From CAZKMM01 sp964592965 (GTDB lineage Bacteria > RBG-13-61-14 > DRUE01), in the NCBI GenBank assembly GCA_964592965.1, contig CAZQJX010000050.1, positions 1 through 17,378 on the forward strand: a DNA stretch of 17,378 bases, written 5' to 3'. Below the pieces are notes generated by a model that saw only the letters and a list, made by a program, of their open reading frames with translations, searched no databases and was not told where the DNA came from. The translations under genes were made by a program, and so were the position numbers. Shown here one piece after another: positions 1-7,730 of this stretch (position 1 is its first letter; every line of letters begins with the position of its first letter).

Positions 1-25
1 TGATAATGGCAAGAGTTCTTTCCAT
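1..25 (-). CDS. ndk: Probable nucleoside diphosphate kinase, first 8 codons only
   Basis: Only the start of this gene is in the window; it runs off the left edge. The minus strand reads ATG at 25-23 and then encodes MERTLAII, and the next codon begins with A. This matches the very common Ndk N-terminus MERTLAIIKPDAV, where the next residue is Lys (AAA/AAG). A perfect GGAGGT ribosome binding site lies at 36-31, five bases before the ATG, so the start is well supported even though the protein is not. Ndk transfers the gamma-phosphate between nucleoside triphosphates and diphosphates through a phospho-histidine in the cytosol. The gene lies 63 bases downstream of the secreted protein gene on the same strand. 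Eight residues cannot exclude another family. Confidence 0.6.
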
Positions 26-88
26 TTTTGACCTCCTTGAGCTTAAACTACTACTCTTTAACTGCCTAACACTTTTTATTTTTTAGGA

Positions 89-1261
89 TTAGTTCCCGTT
101 TAAAACCCGATATGCCTGGAGAATCCAAGCCCCGGTTTTGATAGTATTCCAGAGCATAACAGCTTTGAGGCTGAACTTTGGCTTTTTGGGTGGAGCATCT
201 TTAACTGCTAGAACCCAGGCATCTGGGTTGGGCTTATCAACAATTCCCTGAAGGTCATAAATGGCAAAATGGATAATTCCCGAAGCTTTGATGGCGCTGG
301 CATCTAAGCCAAGAGGCTCAGGCTCTGTATAAACCGATGCGTGCCCCTCTCCAGGAATGGTCTGTCCAATGCTCATTCCCACCTTGGTGCCATAGTGCTT
401 GTAAATCACTTTGGAGAGAAGATAGGAAAGATAGCGGACATCATTGCGGTTAAAGCCAATGTGTTTAAGGGCATCATAGTTTGCAGTCCCGAAGTTCATA
501 AACGAGTAGACATCCCAGTTGATAAGCAGGCTTGGTCCTCCTGCTAGGTCTTGGAGAACTGGTCGGTTAATAGCAAGGTCTACCGCTGCATAGTCCATAG
601 CAGTGGAAATCGCGACCGTGCCATGCTCGTGGAGCTTATCCAAAACTGCCTGAAACTTTGGTATGGATTCTTTAAAGCTCTTTTTTCCCATTGCCTTTAA
701 GATTGTGCCCAAAGTTTGCTCCTGCATCATTGGTCTTATTAGGTCGCAGAGTTTTTTTCGCTCTGGGTCTTTTTCCGCTTCCTTACCACAAAAAGGACCA
801 AGATTAGAACCGGGCTGGCAATCTGGTGGCTCTATGTCAACGATTAAAGCATCAATATGATGTCCGTATTTGTCTGCCCAAGCATAAATAGCGTCCAAAT
901 ATGCCAGATATTCCTCAGCATATTCTTTGTTCATATAAAGGCAGTGGTCACGAGAGAGCTGTGGCCAAAAGATAAGCTGAATTCCGTTTTGCTCATAGAC
1001 TTCCATCAGATGATGAAGCTCTTCACCCAAATCCTCAGGCCAGATGCAAGGAGCAACCAAAAGGTTATATTTTTTGGCGAGGCGAATTACCTTGGGGTCA
1101 AGGAGCTCATCTATGGTCATATATTCAGCGGTGACGACTAACTGAGGATGGTCTATGTCAAATTTAATTCTGAATTGAGGCTCTTTTGAACTTTCTGCAA
1201 AAGCTACTGTTCCCACAATCAAAGCCCATATAACCAGCACGCATCCAGCTATTTTTTTCAT
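89..1261 (-). CDS. Secreted protein of unknown function, possible TIM-barrel hydrolase-like fold
   Basis: I do not recognise the family. The 390-residue product starts with a clear Sec signal peptide: Lys-Lys, a hydrophobic core at about residues 5-20, and a likely cleavage after AFA (residue 22). The rest alternates hydrophobic strands and amphipathic helices as in a (beta/alpha)8 barrel, for example LLVAP, IQLIFWPQ, IDALIVDIEPP, TVAISTAMD, LLINWDVYSFMNFG and IIHFAIYD. The segment D137-ALIV-D142-I-E144 resembles the GH18 motif DGxDxDxE but lacks the second Asp, so a glycoside-hydrolase-like role is only a guess. C72, C107, C148, C158 and C172 could form disulfides outside the cytoplasm. The ATG at 1261 has an AGGAGG site just upstream and a promoter-like sequence at 1289-1317, so the gene can be transcribed independently of the dehydrogenase gene before it. 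Confidence 0.8.
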   Translation of the reverse strand: MKKIAGCVLVIWALIVGTVAFAESSKEPQFRIKFDIDHPQLVVTAEYMTIDELLDPKVIRLAKKYNLLVAPCIWPEDLGEELHHLMEVYEQNGIQLIFWPQLSRDHCLYMNKEYAEEYLAYLDAIYAWADKYGHHIDALIVDIEPPDCQPGSNLGPFCGKEAEKDPERKKLCDLIRPMMQEQTLGTILKAMGKKSFKESIPKFQAVLDKLHEHGTVAISTAMDYAAVDLAINRPVLQDLAGGPSLLINWDVYSFMNFGTANYDALKHIGFNRNDVRYLSYLLSKVIYKHYGTKVGMSIGQTIPGEGHASVYTEPEPLGLDASAIKASGIIHFAIYDLQGIVDKPNPDAWVLAVKDAPPKKPKFSLKAVMLWNTIKTGAWILQAYRVLNGN

Positions 1262-1288
1262 CGCCTCTCCTCCTGAAATTTTGAAAAA

Positions 1289-1317
1289 ATCTTACTCAAA
1301 CATATTTTTTCTGTCAA
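1289..1317 (-). promoter_or_regulatory. Sigma-70-type promoter for the secreted protein gene
   Basis: On the minus strand a perfect TTGACA (-35, 1317-1312) is followed after exactly 17 bases by TAAGAT (-10, 1294-1289). The ATG is at 1261, giving a short leader that contains the AGGAGG ribosome binding site. The match is strong for an AT-rich gap of 81 bases, but function is inferred from sequence only. Confidence 0.6.
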
Positions 1318-1342
1318 TTGAAAGGCAAAAAGAGCAGGGTTA

Positions 1343-2428
1343 TTAAGGAATAAGCACCACTTTAAATGCCTGCTTTTTCTCGCTTAAAAGAAGGTCAAAA
1401 GCTCGCTGAACATCATCCAGAGAAAAGCGATGGGTAATCCAAGGTTTAACATTGTATCTACCATTTGCCAGAAAATCTAGCGCAGATTGAAACTCAAAAA
1501 TTCTAAAATTGCTTGAGGTGCAAATAGAGCGCTCTCCACTCAGGCGAAGTGCTGGGAATTTAATTTCGCCCGAATGAACCGCCATATTCACCAAAGTTCC
1601 GCCTTCTTCAAGAAGCTCCATTCCTAAAAGCAGGCTCTCCTCAGTGCCGATTGAGTCATAAACTGCGCTCACGCCCTTTCCCTGCGTTTCCTTTAAAACC
1701 CGTTCCTTGACATCTTCTTTGCTGGCATCAATGATTACATCTGCTCCGCATTCTTCTGCGATTTTCAAGGCGACTGGTGAGATATCGGTGATGATTGTTT
1801 TGCTTGCTCCTAAAAGCTTTGCTGACTGCATAATTGCATTTCCCGCAGGACCACACCCAAGACAAAGTATGGACGAGCCCTCTCGTATTCTTCCTCTTTT
1901 AGCTACATGAAGCCCAACTGCAAGGATATCAAGCATTGCTGCCTCTTCGCTTGAGACCCACTCTGGAAGAGGATAAACCAGATGCGCCCAAGCAAGGCAG
2001 TATTCTGCATAAGCACCAGGATAAAACTCACGCTCTCCCCAGCCCTGACCGTGTCCCATATGAATGGTATTTTTACAGAGATTTTCCCTGCCTGTTCGGC
2101 AATAATCGCATTTTCCGCAGACCTTAAAACAAAGCACAGCAACCCGCTTGCCAATTAAATCTTGGTTTGAAGAATCATTTACTTCCACCACCTCTCCTGC
2201 ATATTCGTGTCCGAGAACAATGTTAGGTGGATTGGGCTTTTCTACCCCAAGTGTATGAAGCGCCCAAGGGTTTTCACCTTGATAATAGCGAAGGTCAGAA
2301 CCGCAAATTCCACAAGCTTCTACCTTAAGCATTACCTCATCAGGGCTGGTGAACTCAAACCAGGGAATCTCACGAACCCGAAGCGTGAAGGGCTTTTCTA
2401 AAACTACAGCTTTCATTCTTTTTGCCAT
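1343..2428 (-). CDS. Zinc-dependent MDR-family alcohol/polyol dehydrogenase
   Basis: This cytosolic oxidoreductase of 361 residues belongs to the medium-chain dehydrogenase family (threonine, sorbitol and alcohol dehydrogenases), which oxidises a secondary or primary alcohol with NAD(P). Residues 39-45 (CGICGSD) and 73-75 (GHE) supply the catalytic zinc ligands, with E/D around 161-167 as the likely last one. Cys104, 107, 110 and 118 form the structural zinc lobe. GCGPAG at 191-196 is the Rossmann loop, and Asp215 at the end of the next strand favours NAD over NADP. Length is normal for the family. The substrate cannot be read from the sequence. The ATG at 2428 is preceded by AGGAGGG at proper spacing. 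It is transcribed divergently from the acyl-CoA synthetase gene and followed after 81 bases by the secreted protein gene. Confidence 0.9.
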   Translation of the reverse strand: MAKRMKAVVLEKPFTLRVREIPWFEFTSPDEVMLKVEACGICGSDLRYYQGENPWALHTLGVEKPNPPNIVLGHEYAGEVVEVNDSSNQDLIGKRVAVLCFKVCGKCDYCRTGRENLCKNTIHMGHGQGWGEREFYPGAYAEYCLAWAHLVYPLPEWVSSEEAAMLDILAVGLHVAKRGRIREGSSILCLGCGPAGNAIMQSAKLLGASKTIITDISPVALKIAEECGADVIIDASKEDVKERVLKETQGKGVSAVYDSIGTEESLLLGMELLEEGGTLVNMAVHSGEIKFPALRLSGERSICTSSNFRIFEFQSALDFLANGRYNVKPWITHRFSLDDVQRAFDLLLSEKKQAFKVVLIP

Positions 2429-2604
2429 TTTTACCCTCCTTTCTGCTTACTGAGCTATAATTACCTTAATTACTTAATGAACTATACTTCTTAAAATATG
2501 ATAGGTTAAATGGACTAACAAAAAAAGTATCAGTGTTTGATTTATCAGTAAAAGATTGGTAATTTTTTCACGGAAGAGAAAAAAATTCAATCGGGAGGTT
2601 GAAA
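2429..2604. promoter_or_regulatory. Divergent promoter region between dehydrogenase and acyl-CoA synthetase
   Basis: This 176-base AT-rich gap must hold promoters for both flanking genes. On the minus strand TTAACC (2509-2504), 17 bases, then TATAGT (2486-2481) is a fair promoter for the dehydrogenase. On the plus strand TTGATT (2537-2542), 17 bases, then TAATTT (2560-2565) is a weaker candidate for the synthetase; TATGAT at 2497-2502 is another possible -10. The heptamer TATCAGT occurs at 2528-2534 and again at 2543-2549, flanking and overlapping the plus-strand -35 candidate, and could be a half-site for a regulator. The ribosome binding site GGGAGG (2593-2598) lies at the right end. I see no riboswitch or terminator. 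Confidence 0.45.
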
Positions 2605-4506
2605 ATGGCAATATATCTTGAGACCTGGGAGCGCTCAATCAAAGACCCTGAAGGATACTGGGCAGAAGCAGCTGAAAAGGTTTATTGGAAAAAGAAATGG
2701 GAGAAAGTTTTAGACCGCTCCCGTGAGCCTTTTTACCGCTGGTTCGTTGGCGGGGAGACCAATCTTTGCTATAATGCTATTGACCGGCACCTGACCGAGC
2801 GAGGAGACCAGCCAGCAGTAATCTGGGAAAGCCCTGAAACACAGAGCCGAAAAGTCATCACATATAACGAGCTTTATAAAGAAGTAAACCGCTTTTCTGC
2901 CTTGCTAAAAAAGCTGGGGATTGAGAAGGGCGACCGAGTAATAATTTATCTTCCGATGATTCCAGAGGCGGTTGTTGCTATGCTCAGTTGTGTGCGCATT
3001 GGTGCTATTCATTCGGTGGTTTTTGCAGGATTCAGTTATGAAGCGCTTGCCGACCGTATAGATGATGCCAAGCCCAAGCTCCTCATCTGTGCAGAGGCAG
3101 GAAAAAGAAAAGGAAAAGAAGTAAGGCTTAAAGAAATCGTGGATAAATCTTTAGAGGTAGCAGAAGCCAAGCCTGAGAAGGTTTTGGTTTTTGAGCGTGG
3201 CATTGTTCCTTGGAACAAGGTTGATGGCAGGGATTTGGTCTGGCAGGAAGCGATTAAGGAAGTTCCAGAGGATGCAAAGGTGGAGCCAGTCTGGTTGGAA
3301 AGCAATGAAGTGAGTTATATTCTTTATACTTCAGGCACAACCGGTAAGCCCAAAGGTGTGGTAAGGGATACGGGTGGCTATTTGGTTGCGCTTAGCGATT
3401 CAATGGAAAAAATTTACGGAACGGGTCCAGGCGATGTTTATTGGTCAACTTCAGATATCGGCTGGGTGGTTGGGCACAGCTATATTGTTTATGCGCCATT
3501 GATTGTTGGCGCTACAACTATTGTTTACGAAGGCACGCCTGATACTCCCAATCCGGGAATATGGTGGGAAGTGGTGGAACGCAACAAAGTGAATGTTATG
3601 TTCAGCGCTCCCACTGCTTTAAGAATACTAAGAAAATTCCCAGATAAATGGATTAAAGAGCACGACCTTTCATCTCTCCGCTATCTCTTCCTTGCTGGAG
3701 AGCCTTTGGACGAGTTCACTTGGAAATGGGCAACAGAAACTTTGGGAAAAACCGTGATTGACCACTACTGGCAGACAGAAAGCGGTTGGCCAATTTTATC
3801 CAATTTTGCTGGCTTGGAGCTTTTGCCCATTAAACCAGGTAGTCCAACCAAGCCTTGTATGGGATGGAAGCTAGAGGTGGTTAATGAAAAAGGTGAGCCT
3901 CTGCCAAAGGGCACCAAGGGATTTTTGGTTGCTCATCCACCCATTCCGCCGGGAACTCTTCAGACCATCTGGGGAGAAGACGAGAAATTTTTAGAAACTT
4001 ATTGGAAGCAATATCCGGATAAGCTCCTTTATCATACAGGTGATTATGCTATTGAGGATAAGGATGGATATTTCTTTGTTCTGGGCAGGGCTGATGAGGT
4101 AATTAATGTTGCTGGGCACAGACTTGGAACCAGAGAGGTTGAAGAGGTAATCAGCGGACATCCTGCTGTGGCAGAAGCAAGCGCTATAGGTGTAAAAGAT
4201 GAGGTAAAAGGGCAGGCAATTGTTGCTTTTGTAGTTGTTAAAGAAGGAGTGGAAGCAAATGAGGAGTTGAGAAAGGAAATAATCAATCTGGTCAGGGAGA
4301 AGATTGGTCCTGTAGCTGCGCCGAGGGAGCTGGAGTTTGTCCGTATGCTTCCCAAGACCCGCTCGGGCAAGGTGATGAGAAGGGTGCTTAAAGCGATTTG
4401 CGAGGGCGCAAAACTTGGCGACCTTTCCACCATAGAAGACGGTGCCAGCTTGGACGAAATCAAGCGTGCAGTAGAAGCAAGCGGGCTTAAAATTCGTGAG
4501 GAATAG
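2605..4506 (+). CDS. Short-chain acyl-CoA synthetase, propionyl-CoA synthetase-like
   Basis: This 633-residue ANL-superfamily enzyme activates a short carboxylate (acetate or propionate) with ATP to an acyl-adenylate and then to acyl-CoA plus AMP and PPi. Length matches the Acs/PrpE family. The ATP loop SGTTGKPKGVV is at 243-253, YWQTESGW at 388-395, HTGD at 477-480, the hinge/A8 region GRADEVINVAGHRLG at about 494-508, and the catalytic A10 lysine is K589 in TRSGK. The VVRDTGGY tail after the ATP loop, SDIGWVVGHSYIVYAPL and TESGWPI resemble PrpE/ACSS3 proteins more than Acs, which has TETGG, so propionate is the better guess. The reading frame can be extended to a TTG at 2599, but GGGAGG at 2593-2598 abuts that codon and sits six bases before the ATG at 2605, which I take as the start. 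It ends one base before the sulfatase-like gene, so the two are probably co-transcribed. Confidence 0.92.
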   Translation: MAIYLETWERSIKDPEGYWAEAAEKVYWKKKWEKVLDRSREPFYRWFVGGETNLCYNAIDRHLTERGDQPAVIWESPETQSRKVITYNELYKEVNRFSALLKKLGIEKGDRVIIYLPMIPEAVVAMLSCVRIGAIHSVVFAGFSYEALADRIDDAKPKLLICAEAGKRKGKEVRLKEIVDKSLEVAEAKPEKVLVFERGIVPWNKVDGRDLVWQEAIKEVPEDAKVEPVWLESNEVSYILYTSGTTGKPKGVVRDTGGYLVALSDSMEKIYGTGPGDVYWSTSDIGWVVGHSYIVYAPLIVGATTIVYEGTPDTPNPGIWWEVVERNKVNVMFSAPTALRILRKFPDKWIKEHDLSSLRYLFLAGEPLDEFTWKWATETLGKTVIDHYWQTESGWPILSNFAGLELLPIKPGSPTKPCMGWKLEVVNEKGEPLPKGTKGFLVAHPPIPPGTLQTIWGEDEKFLETYWKQYPDKLLYHTGDYAIEDKDGYFFVLGRADEVINVAGHRLGTREVEEVISGHPAVAEASAIGVKDEVKGQAIVAFVVVKEGVEANEELRKEIINLVREKIGPVAAPRELEFVRMLPKTRSGKVMRRVLKAICEGAKLGDLSTIEDGASLDEIKRAVEASGLKIREE

Positions 4507-4507
4507 T

Positions 4508-6619
4508 ATGAAGGCAGAAAAGAATTCGGGCACCGCACACTCTTTTTCTAGTTGGTTTTGGATATTAGCGGGCTGTATGTTTGGAGTATGGCTTTTGGGC
4601 TTGACTGATTATGGAATGGGCATACTCATCTCTCCCACGCTTTATACCCGCAGGGAAATTTACGATGCCTTTCAGGCTATGTTTTTTGCACAGGGTATTT
4701 TTACTATTTTGGGAATAGGATTATTTTTATTTTTGGTGGTTCTTTCAGCGATTGGTTTTATTAGTAAAGATAAAGCTCCTTCAATTGCTTGTGGAATATG
4801 TGTGGGAACTCTTTTTTTCTTTATCCTTCCCTGCCTGTTTTATTTCCCCAATGACTGGATGACAGGGTTGGGGCTAGCTGGACTTCTTTTGGGTTCAGTT
4901 TTAATTGGACTTTCTATTTACTGGCTTTGGGAAAGAATTGGAGGGGATTTAAAAGAGAAAAGCTTTTTAAACATTTTTATTTGGGCAGGGTTAATTTCAG
5001 GATTGAATTTTATCCTGCTAATTTTTGTAAGTATTGCTCCCAGTCTTAAAATCAGGCTTATTTTCTTACCACTGGCAGGTGTTATTTTTCTTGCAATTTT
5101 TGGGCTGGGGCTGTTCTTTCTTAAGAAGAATATCAGGTGGCTAAGAATTGTCTGGCTGATTTTTGTGGGTGTTTTTTTGATTATGCCTTTGTTTTTTCAA
5201 TCTTCAGAAAAAAGCGATAAAAATAAGGGAAGCGCTCGCAATCCCAAAAATATTATTTTAATTTTGGCAGATGCCTGCCGTGCAGATGCGTTGGGGATTT
5301 ATGGCGGAGAAAATCAGACGCCTAATTTAGATAAACTGGCGCAGGAAGGCATCTGGTTTAAAAAAACTTATTCACAGGCTTCTTGGACAGCACCATCTGT
5401 TGCCAGTATATTTAGTTCCCAATATCCAGGAGTTTTTAGGCACAGCCCTAGTGTTTTTATAATTCCGTCTTTTTTTTATCTTCTGGCAGAGCGGTTTCGT
5501 AATTATGGTTATTACACTTATGGTCTTATCAGCAACTGGGTTGTGTGTTATAGGAATGGTTATTTACAAGGATTTGATAAAGTCTATCTTCATCATCACA
5601 AGGTAAGATTTCATCGGCTTTTTGGTTATCTTCCTGCTTTTCTTTTCTGGCAAAGGTTTGCTTTAATTTATCTACATAAAAGAATTTTTCCTGATACCTG
5701 CCGAATTTTGACAGATAAAGCAATTGAATTTTTGCAAAGTAAAAAAGCACAAAAGCCCTTTTTCCTCTACATCCATTATATGGACCCACACGACCCTTAT
5801 GAGCCACCGAAAAGCTATATTTCGCATTTGAATTACAAAGGCTTTATTCACCCGCCTTATGGGTGGGGCACTGCTGACGATATCTTCCATCAGGAATTGA
5901 TAAACAAAGTTTTAAGACAAAAGATTGGCAGGGATGATGAAGAAAGCAAAAGGTATGTTAAAGAGCTTTACCTTGCAGAAGTAAGGCACCTTGATGATGA
6001 GATAGCAAGGATTATTAGAACATTGCGCAGGCAAAATCTAATTGATGATACGCTGGTAGTATTTACTGCTGACCATGGAGAAGAATTCTGGGAGCATGGA
6101 GATAATCAGCACGGAAAAACCCTTTATGAGGAGCTTCTAAAAGTGCCCCTTATCTTCTGGGGAGCTGGTCTTAGTCATAAAGAGGTTGATTTTCCTGTAG
6201 AGTTAATTGACCTTACTCCCACCATCTGCGGATTTATTGGCATTCCTACACAGCCTGATGATAAAGGAAGAAATCTCTGGGAGATAATCAATTCTTCTCA
6301 GCTTCCACCAACTAAACCTATCTTCACCGAAGGCGGAATTGGTAGATATGTATATTCAGTGCGAAAGCAAAACTACAAGCTCATCTATCAGCCAGAAAGA
6401 GAGAAATTTGAGCTTTATGATTTATCTACTGACCCATTGGAAAAGAATAATATTTATGCACCTAACCTGCCTGAGTTTATTTCTCTTAAAGAGATTCTTT
6501 TTCAATGGATTGATGAGAACAAAAAGCTTTATCAGAAAGGTATGGAAAAGCAAAAGCTTTCCCCTTTAGAAAGAGAGGCAATAAAACAAAGACTTCGCTC
6601 ACTGGGTTATATTAAATAA
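4508..6619 (+). CDS. Membrane-anchored sulfatase-family protein with Thr nucleophile
   Basis: The 703-residue product has about seven hydrophobic helices (roughly 16-38, 57-85, 92-113, 119-141, 153-176, 182-205, 209-230) followed by an alkaline-phosphatase-superfamily domain, probably outside the membrane. Metal-site motifs are visible: LADACRAD (Asp255), MDPHDPY (425-431), FTADHGEE (Asp522, His523) and QHGK (534-537). Where sulfatases have C/S-x-P-S-R, this protein has TAPSV with Thr294, so it cannot carry formylglycine at that site. A Thr nucleophile is typical of lipoteichoic acid synthases and phosphoethanolamine transferases, so an envelope phospho-group transferase or hydrolase is as likely as a sulfatase. 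GAGGA at 4498-4502 lies five bases before the ATG at 4508; a GTG at 4496 is possible but overlaps that site. The gene follows the acyl-CoA synthetase by one base. No anaerobic sulfatase-maturating enzyme is seen. Confidence 0.85.
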   Translation: MKAEKNSGTAHSFSSWFWILAGCMFGVWLLGLTDYGMGILISPTLYTRREIYDAFQAMFFAQGIFTILGIGLFLFLVVLSAIGFISKDKAPSIACGICVGTLFFFILPCLFYFPNDWMTGLGLAGLLLGSVLIGLSIYWLWERIGGDLKEKSFLNIFIWAGLISGLNFILLIFVSIAPSLKIRLIFLPLAGVIFLAIFGLGLFFLKKNIRWLRIVWLIFVGVFLIMPLFFQSSEKSDKNKGSARNPKNIILILADACRADALGIYGGENQTPNLDKLAQEGIWFKKTYSQASWTAPSVASIFSSQYPGVFRHSPSVFIIPSFFYLLAERFRNYGYYTYGLISNWVVCYRNGYLQGFDKVYLHHHKVRFHRLFGYLPAFLFWQRFALIYLHKRIFPDTCRILTDKAIEFLQSKKAQKPFFLYIHYMDPHDPYEPPKSYISHLNYKGFIHPPYGWGTADDIFHQELINKVLRQKIGRDDEESKRYVKELYLAEVRHLDDEIARIIRTLRRQNLIDDTLVVFTADHGEEFWEHGDNQHGKTLYEELLKVPLIFWGAGLSHKEVDFPVELIDLTPTICGFIGIPTQPDDKGRNLWEIINSSQLPPTKPIFTEGGIGRYVYSVRKQNYKLIYQPEREKFELYDLSTDPLEKNNIYAPNLPEFISLKEILFQWIDENKKLYQKGMEKQKLSPLEREAIKQRLRSLGYIK

Positions 6620-6621
6620 CC
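6605..6621. other. Small hairpin at a convergent gene junction
   Basis: GGTTAT (6605-6610) and ATAACC (6616-6621) form a perfect six-base inverted repeat with a five-base loop. It spans the TAA stop of the sulfatase-like gene and reaches into the stop codon of the convergent radical SAM gene; the two genes are one base apart. The stem is AT-rich and no T-tract follows on either strand, so it is at best a weak bidirectional terminator. Confidence 0.3.
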
Positions 6622-7718
6622 TACCATAACAGGTGAATGTTTCCGATGCGTATTTCTTTTAATCCTGCTTTTGAGGCTTGCTGGGCGCATTCCTCAGCTT
6701 GAGCTCGGCTGGTAGTAGGAAGGTCAGTTAGATAGCAATCTGGGTGAAAGGCGAGAAGGGCATAAGGGATATCTGGGTCAAGCTGGGCAATGAATTTGGC
6801 GAGCTCGCCCACCTCTTTGGCATCAATATATCCTGGCACCAAAAGCGTGCTTGCTACCAGCACAGGATAGCCTCTTTTTCTTGCATATTCCTTTGATTTT
6901 TTTGCCAGCCAGGAAAAATTGGAAAGGGTCTGGCGGTTGGTGGTGCCTGTTAAAGCGAGATGCACAGACTCTGACCAAGCTTTCAAGTCAAACTTAATAA
7001 TACCACCGCTTTCAATAGCGAGCTGAAGCATTGGCTTTAAAAAGCGCTGGTTCATAGCACCATTGGTCTCCCAGCAGATTCGCAAGATTTTATTAGGGTT
7101 TTTCTTACGGGCAGTTTTACCTGTAAGGATAGAATGAACAAGATAAGGAGTTGGGTCTCCGCCAAAATAACAGATGCAAGCGGTTTTTTCATTAACTTTT
7201 TCTGCCAGCTCTTCAAAGCTAAAGGATTTTTCAAGAGGATTCATTCTCCGAAAATGCCAGTTCTGGCAATAAAGGCAGTGGAAGGTACAGGCATGATAAA
7301 ATACCGCAAGGTTATAATAGCCATATTCTGGTCCCTGTGAGTAGGAAAATTCAGGATACCCTGCGCTGGAGCCTGCAGGACATACCCAATCTGCAACGCA
7401 ATTGGTGGGAAGAGGGTCAAAATAATAGCTGAGCGATGCGTATCTTACTCCACCATAAATTTTTCCCTTTTGCATTTGGCGAGCGCCGCAAAAGCCAACC
7501 CCACCTTCTGGTATCTGACAATTATTCACACACCAAGAGCATTTTCTTCCTTGTGGTTCTTTTGGTGGTGTGGGAACAAGACCCATCTGAGCCCGTAGCT
7601 GAGCGTGTTTTTTCAAAATTTCAGGAAGGAACTGGTCAGGATTTTTCCGAAGACAATCAGCACATACGCCAATAGCTTTTGGAAATATTTTTTCTTTTTT
7701 GCAAGAAGGGCAGAGCAT
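6621..7718 (-). CDS. Radical SAM protein, pyruvate-formate-lyase-activase-like
   Basis: This 365-residue protein has C144-TFH-C148-LY-C151, the CxxxCxxC motif that binds the 4Fe-4S cluster of radical SAM enzymes, followed by GGDP (about 186-189), a variant of the SAM-binding GGE motif. Before the core are two further cysteine groups: a zinc-ribbon-like pair (C3/C6 and C19/C22) and a C60-x2-C63-x3-C67...C77 set. This layout (cysteine-rich N-terminus ending in GFCGAR, then CxxxCxxCQNW) resembles the PflA-like group that includes AmmeMemoRadiSam proteins; no AMMECR1 or Memo partner is nearby. The substrate is unknown. I see no clear ribosome binding site before the ATG at 7718; the gene starts 12 bases after the MshEN-protein gene and is probably translated from its transcript. 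Confidence 0.85.
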   Translation of the reverse strand: MLCPSCKKEKIFPKAIGVCADCLRKNPDQFLPEILKKHAQLRAQMGLVPTPPKEPQGRKCSWCVNNCQIPEGGVGFCGARQMQKGKIYGGVRYASLSYYFDPLPTNCVADWVCPAGSSAGYPEFSYSQGPEYGYYNLAVFYHACTFHCLYCQNWHFRRMNPLEKSFSFEELAEKVNEKTACICYFGGDPTPYLVHSILTGKTARKKNPNKILRICWETNGAMNQRFLKPMLQLAIESGGIIKFDLKAWSESVHLALTGTTNRQTLSNFSWLAKKSKEYARKRGYPVLVASTLLVPGYIDAKEVGELAKFIAQLDPDIPYALLAFHPDCYLTDLPTTSRAQAEECAQQASKAGLKEIRIGNIHLLW

Positions 7719-7730
7719 TGGCGCAGATAA

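Noticed and set aside
26..88. A possible terminator (CTAA...TTAG) downstream of the secreted protein gene.
   Set aside because: The arms are only four bases and AT-rich, with no T-tract; it is not distinguishable from background.
2599..2604. TTG at 2599 as a start for the acyl-CoA synthetase.
   Set aside because: It directly abuts the GGGAGG ribosome binding site, leaving no spacer; the ATG at 2605 has normal spacing.
3991..4538. Two long minus-strand open frames (180 and 164 residues) opposite the end of the acyl-CoA synthetase gene.
   Set aside because: They are shadows of a gene whose plus-strand product matches a known family throughout; no ribosome binding site or recognisable domain supports them.
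6621..7718. The radical SAM protein as an anaerobic sulfatase-maturating enzyme for the adjacent sulfatase-like protein.
   Set aside because: Its cysteine layout is PflA-like, it is on the opposite strand, and the sulfatase-like protein has Thr where Cys or Ser would be modified.
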